Assembly: GCA_026984035.1 (NCBI GenBank)
Contig: JALSSW010000172.1
Location: 1 to 36,137 of the forward strand
Direction of reading: 5' to 3'
DNA from: Planctomycetota bacterium
GTDB taxonomy: Bacteria; Planctomycetota; UBA1135; GCA-002748355
Length of the DNA stretch: 36,137 nucleotides
Shown here: positions 33,945-36,137 of the stretch, one piece after another
Layout: each line of letters starts with the position of its first letter
How positions within the stretch are numbered: position 1 is the first letter of the stretch
The notes under the pieces: generated by a model
The model's database searches: none
Told to the model about the DNA's origin: nothing
What the model saw: only the letters and a program-made list of their open reading frames with translations
Translations under genes and position numbers: made by a program

Positions 33945-35318
33945 ATGATGAGCAAGAAGCCTGAAGATTTGATGGAACGTATCGTAAGCCTCTGTAAACG
34001 CAGAGGGTTTATTTTTCAGGCTAGCGAGATCTATGGAGGACTCAGCTCCTGCTACGACTATGGGCCTCTGGGGGTGGAACTCAAGCGTAATGTCAAGGAA
34101 GCTTGGTGGGAGGATATGGTGACCTCTAGGAGGGATATTGTGGGGCTTGATTCCGCGATTCTCCAAAGTCCGACCGTTTGGGAGGTTTCAGGGCATGTGA
34201 CGGGGTTTTCCGATCCCCTTGTTGATTGCAAAGTTTGCAAGGCACGGTTTCGAGAGGATCAATTGGATTCTCAGGTTTGTCCCAACAAAAAATACAAAAA
34301 ACGGCCAGCAAACGACTGCCGAAATCAGGGTTTCTTTACCGAACCTCGGCAGTTTAACTTGATGTTCAAGACCTTCATGGGGCCTGTTGAGGACTCAGCC
34401 TCGGTTGTATACATGCGGCCTGAGACTGCCCAAGGGATCTTCACAAACTTTTTAAATGTTTTGAATTCCTCCCGGCTCAAACCTCCCTTCGGGATTGCCC
34501 AGATCGGAAAGTCTTTTCGCAATGAGATAACCCCCGGGAACTTTGTCTTTCGAATGCGGGAGTTCGAACAGATGGAAATGGAGTTTTTTTGCCCCATCGA
34601 GGAAGAGCCAAAGTGGTATGAATATTGGGTGCAAAAGCGCTTTGATTGGTACACCAAGCTGGGGGTAAAGGCCGACAAATTGCGTCTCCGGCCTCATGGG
34701 GAAGATGAGCTGGCGCATTACAGTATCGGGTGCACGGATGTTGAATACCTTTTTCCCTTCGGTTGGAGCGAACTTGAGGGGATTGCGCGAAGAACCGACT
34801 TTGATCTCAAAAGACACTCGGAAGCATCAGGAACGGATTTGAGTTATTTTGATGAGTTAAAAAAGGAGCGTTATACCCCCTATGTCGTCGAGCCTGCTGC
34901 GGGAGTGGATCGCGCGGCGATGACTTTCTTAGTTGATGCCTATGAAGAGCAAGAAATCGGAATCGATAAAAAAGGGCGTCCTGATGTGCGGACTGTTCTT
35001 CATTTTCATCCAAAAATTGCTCCAATTACGGTCGCAGTTTTCCCTCTAGTAAAAAAAGATGGAATGCCTGAGGTGGCTGATGAGATTGAATCTCTCCTCC
35101 GAATGGAGGGGATGCGGACCTTTTATGATCAAAAGGGGGCGATTGGGCGGCGTTACCGAAGGCAGGACGAGATCGGGACGCCTTTCTGCGTGACGATTGA
35201 TGGGCAAACTCTCCAGGATGGCACGGTAACACTGAGGGATCGGGATTCGATGGAGCAGGTTCGTGTCCATCGAGAAGAGCTGATGAGGACCTTAAAAGAA
35301 CGTATCGCAAACTTCTGA
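33945..35318 (+). CDS. glyQS: Glycyl-tRNA synthetase (alpha2 type)
   Basis: I chose the ATG at 33945 (457 aa; 33948 is equally possible) because the family begins at MERIVSLCKRRGFIF. The longer frame from 33831 would run into mqnC's divergent start region. Diagnostic class II features are ASEIYGGLSSCYDYGPLG, FRNEITPGNFVFRMREFEQME (motif 2 region) and VEPAAGVDRAAM (motif 3, with Ala where Ser is usual). A C-terminal anticodon-binding domain begins near HFHPKIAPITVAVFP. Cys pairs in DCKVCK and CPNKK...NDC may form a zinc site. It charges tRNA-Gly in the cytosol, and the length is normal for the alpha2 form. Confidence 0.96.
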   Translation: MMSKKPEDLMERIVSLCKRRGFIFQASEIYGGLSSCYDYGPLGVELKRNVKEAWWEDMVTSRRDIVGLDSAILQSPTVWEVSGHVTGFSDPLVDCKVCKARFREDQLDSQVCPNKKYKKRPANDCRNQGFFTEPRQFNLMFKTFMGPVEDSASVVYMRPETAQGIFTNFLNVLNSSRLKPPFGIAQIGKSFRNEITPGNFVFRMREFEQMEMEFFCPIEEEPKWYEYWVQKRFDWYTKLGVKADKLRLRPHGEDELAHYSIGCTDVEYLFPFGWSELEGIARRTDFDLKRHSEASGTDLSYFDELKKERYTPYVVEPAAGVDRAAMTFLVDAYEEQEIGIDKKGRPDVRTVLHFHPKIAPITVAVFPLVKKDGMPEVADEIESLLRMEGMRTFYDQKGAIGRRYRRQDEIGTPFCVTIDGQTLQDGTVTLRDRDSMEQVRVHREELMRTLKERIANF

Positions 35319-35338
35319 TCCAGATGACGACTTTTTTG

Positions 35339-35372
35339 CTTGCCCCAGGTTTCCATGGCAAGGGAATTTTAC
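35339..35372 (+). terminator. Possible terminator after glycyl-tRNA synthetase
   Basis: CTTGCC (35339-35344) and GGCAAG (35357-35362) form a 6-bp stem with a 12-base loop, about 20 bases past the stop, followed by GGAATTTTAC. The T-tract is weak. Confidence 0.35.
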
Positions 35373-35448
35373 TTAAGGGTTAGACGATTTCTGAGGAGAA
35401 CCTGCAAGCTTTCGATTGAGGGAGTAGACTTGGGTGTTCGGGAGGGAT

Positions 35449-35471
35449 AGGCCAAAGGGGAGTTTGGGCCT
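35449..35471 (+). promoter_or_regulatory. Hairpin in the leader of the PEP-CTERM gene
   Basis: AGGCCAAA and TTTGGGCCT can pair with one bulge, 36 bases before the start codon. This may be a leader hairpin that affects translation. The role is unknown. Confidence 0.25.
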
Positions 35472-35506
35472 ACACCTCAACCCACAGAGGAATAGGGAGA
35501 AGATCC

Positions 35507-35860
35507 ATGTTTATTCAAAAGAGATTGATTGGGGCCCTCATTTTTTCATGCCTTTTTTTCACCATCACTAAAACGGCAGATGCCAAAAGTTACGAGTCAG
35601 CTCCGGCTTCGGCCTATCAGTCGGGGGGACACATGTGGACGGACTGGTTTCACTGGTTTAAAGCTAAGCATCGGACTCGGGGCCGTCGAACCGGTTCCCG
35701 GGGATCGAACTCGGGAAACCGGGGCTCCGGAGGAGGTCCTGGGGGATCCAGAGGGCAGGGGAATCCGACTCCCGAACCTTTGAGCCTGGGTTTGGTCTCC
35801 TTGGCTACCCTTGGGTTGGGATGGGGTGTTCGCAAGAGGAAAGCCCAAATTCAATCTTAG
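35507..35860 (+). CDS. Small PEP-CTERM surface protein
   Basis: The 117-aa protein has a strong ribosome site (GGGAGAAG) before ATG 35507. It carries a signal peptide (about 1-26, cleavage near TADAKS), a Gly/Arg/Ser-rich middle and a complete PEP-CTERM tail. The tail consists of PEP at 89-91, a hydrophobic stretch (about 92-108), and a basic end with Arg-Lys-Arg-Lys at 109-112. PEP-CTERM proteins are exported, cut by an exosortase and linked to the cell surface or polysaccharide matrix. No exosortase gene is in the window, so it must be encoded elsewhere. The mature protein would be about 60 residues of basic, probably disordered sequence. A terminator follows directly. Confidence 0.85.
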   Translation: MFIQKRLIGALIFSCLFFTITKTADAKSYESAPASAYQSGGHMWTDWFHWFKAKHRTRGRRTGSRGSNSGNRGSGGGPGGSRGQGNPTPEPLSLGLVSLATLGLGWGVRKRKAQIQS

Positions 35861-35870
35861 CGGATTAAGA

Positions 35871-35900
35871 ACTCTCTCCTTTCCGGGAGAGTCCTTTTTT
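35871..35900 (+). terminator. Rho-independent terminator after the PEP-CTERM gene
   Basis: CTCTCC (35874-35879) pairs with GGAGAG (35886-35891) around a 6-base loop, and a T-run (35895-35900) follows. It begins 11 bases past the stop codon. Confidence 0.7.
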
Positions 35901-36031
35901 CCTTTTGCAAGAATCAAAGAGGGGATGAAGGCCTTGATCAGGGGCTACCCGCGGTGCATCTTTCATTGCCCGCTTCCTCGAGTTCCATGCCCCGACTCGA
36001 TCTTATGAATGATGGGGGCTATGATCCCCTC

Positions 36032-36137
36032 ATGTGCGCACATAAGCTCCCTCGGTTCCCCCTTTTTCTCCTTGGGGTTTTTCTTTCCTTTCAACCTTTG
36101 GTCCTTTCCCAGTCGAAACCTCGAACAAGGCCCGCTC
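36032..36137 (+). CDS. Secreted protein, N-terminus only (cut by window end)
   Basis: The ATG at 36032 opens a frame to the window end that encodes 35 residues with a clear signal peptide: MCAHKLPRF, a hydrophobic core LFLLGVFLSF, then LVLSQS as a likely cleavage site. This is like the other secreted proteins of the window. The mature part is not visible, so no function can be given. A gene boundary is supported by the terminator upstream at 35871-35900. Other starts in the same frame were not seen. Confidence 0.5.
   Translation, partial: MCAHKLPRFPLFLLGVFLSFQPLVLSQSKPRTRPA

Noticed and set aside
1..36137. CRISPR arrays, tRNA/rRNA genes, IS elements or prophage
   Set aside because: No regularly spaced repeats, no tRNA-like cloverleaf in the short gaps, and no transposase, integrase or phage protein among the reading frames.

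Overview
This 36-kb window is densely coding (no gene-free stretch longer than about 270 bases, no tRNA, rRNA, IS element or CRISPR array seen) and looks like the chromosome of a Gram-negative-type bacterium, most likely Planctomycetota or a nearby lineage. The reasons are indirect: secreted proteins with N-terminal signal peptides followed by HEAT, VWA, CARDB or Big_5-type domains, a PEP-CTERM sorting signal, lipoproteins, a WaaP-like sugar-kinase fold, two YfhO-type membrane glycosylation proteins, and menaquinone made by the futalosine route (mqnC, mqnE). Base composition is moderate (mid-50s % GC by impression). The taxonomic placement is inference.

Layout. 1-1611: the 3' part of a flippase fused to a family-2 glycosyltransferase (cut by the window edge). 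1764-5310: two secreted proteins in a row, a HEAT+VWA protein and a matrixin-like zinc protease with CARDB repeats. 5315-6097 (convergent): a small secreted protein. 6133-7017 (minus): an EamA transporter. 7116-8355: a lipoprotein resembling superoxide reductase and a WaaP-like kinase that lacks the usual catalytic Asp. 8408-19942 (minus): HtrA-like protease, YfhO-like protein, terminator, second YfhO-like protein, MBL-fold hydrolase, a large Big_5-repeat lipoprotein ending in a zinc-protease domain, and a secreted HEAT protein. 20166-21854 (minus): a cytosolic hybrid histidine kinase. 22121-27289 (plus): a GT39-type glycosyltransferase, a histidine phosphatase, rbfA and a long transketolase-like enzyme. 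27312-27935 (minus): a methyltransferase. 28005-31427 (plus): an NSS-type Na+ symporter, a translationally coupled single-pass partner and a chemoreceptor. 31514-33843 (minus): mqnC-mqnE. 33945-35318: glycyl-tRNA synthetase. 35507-35860: a small PEP-CTERM protein. 36032-end: the start of another secreted protein.

The most interesting pattern is that both extracellular zinc-protease genes (3481-5310 and 9487-12537) lie directly beside a gene for a secreted protein sharing one N-terminal beta-rich module (5315-6097 and 8408-9490). This suggests a protease/partner, possibly protease/inhibitor, system present twice. A second genome-scale signal is the nonamer GGGTGTCCC, found ten times on the two strands where less than one copy is expected. 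Other candidates are an NSS transporter with an altered gate position and a dedicated membrane partner, a membrane-anchored superoxide-reductase-like lipoprotein, and a flippase-glycosyltransferase fusion.
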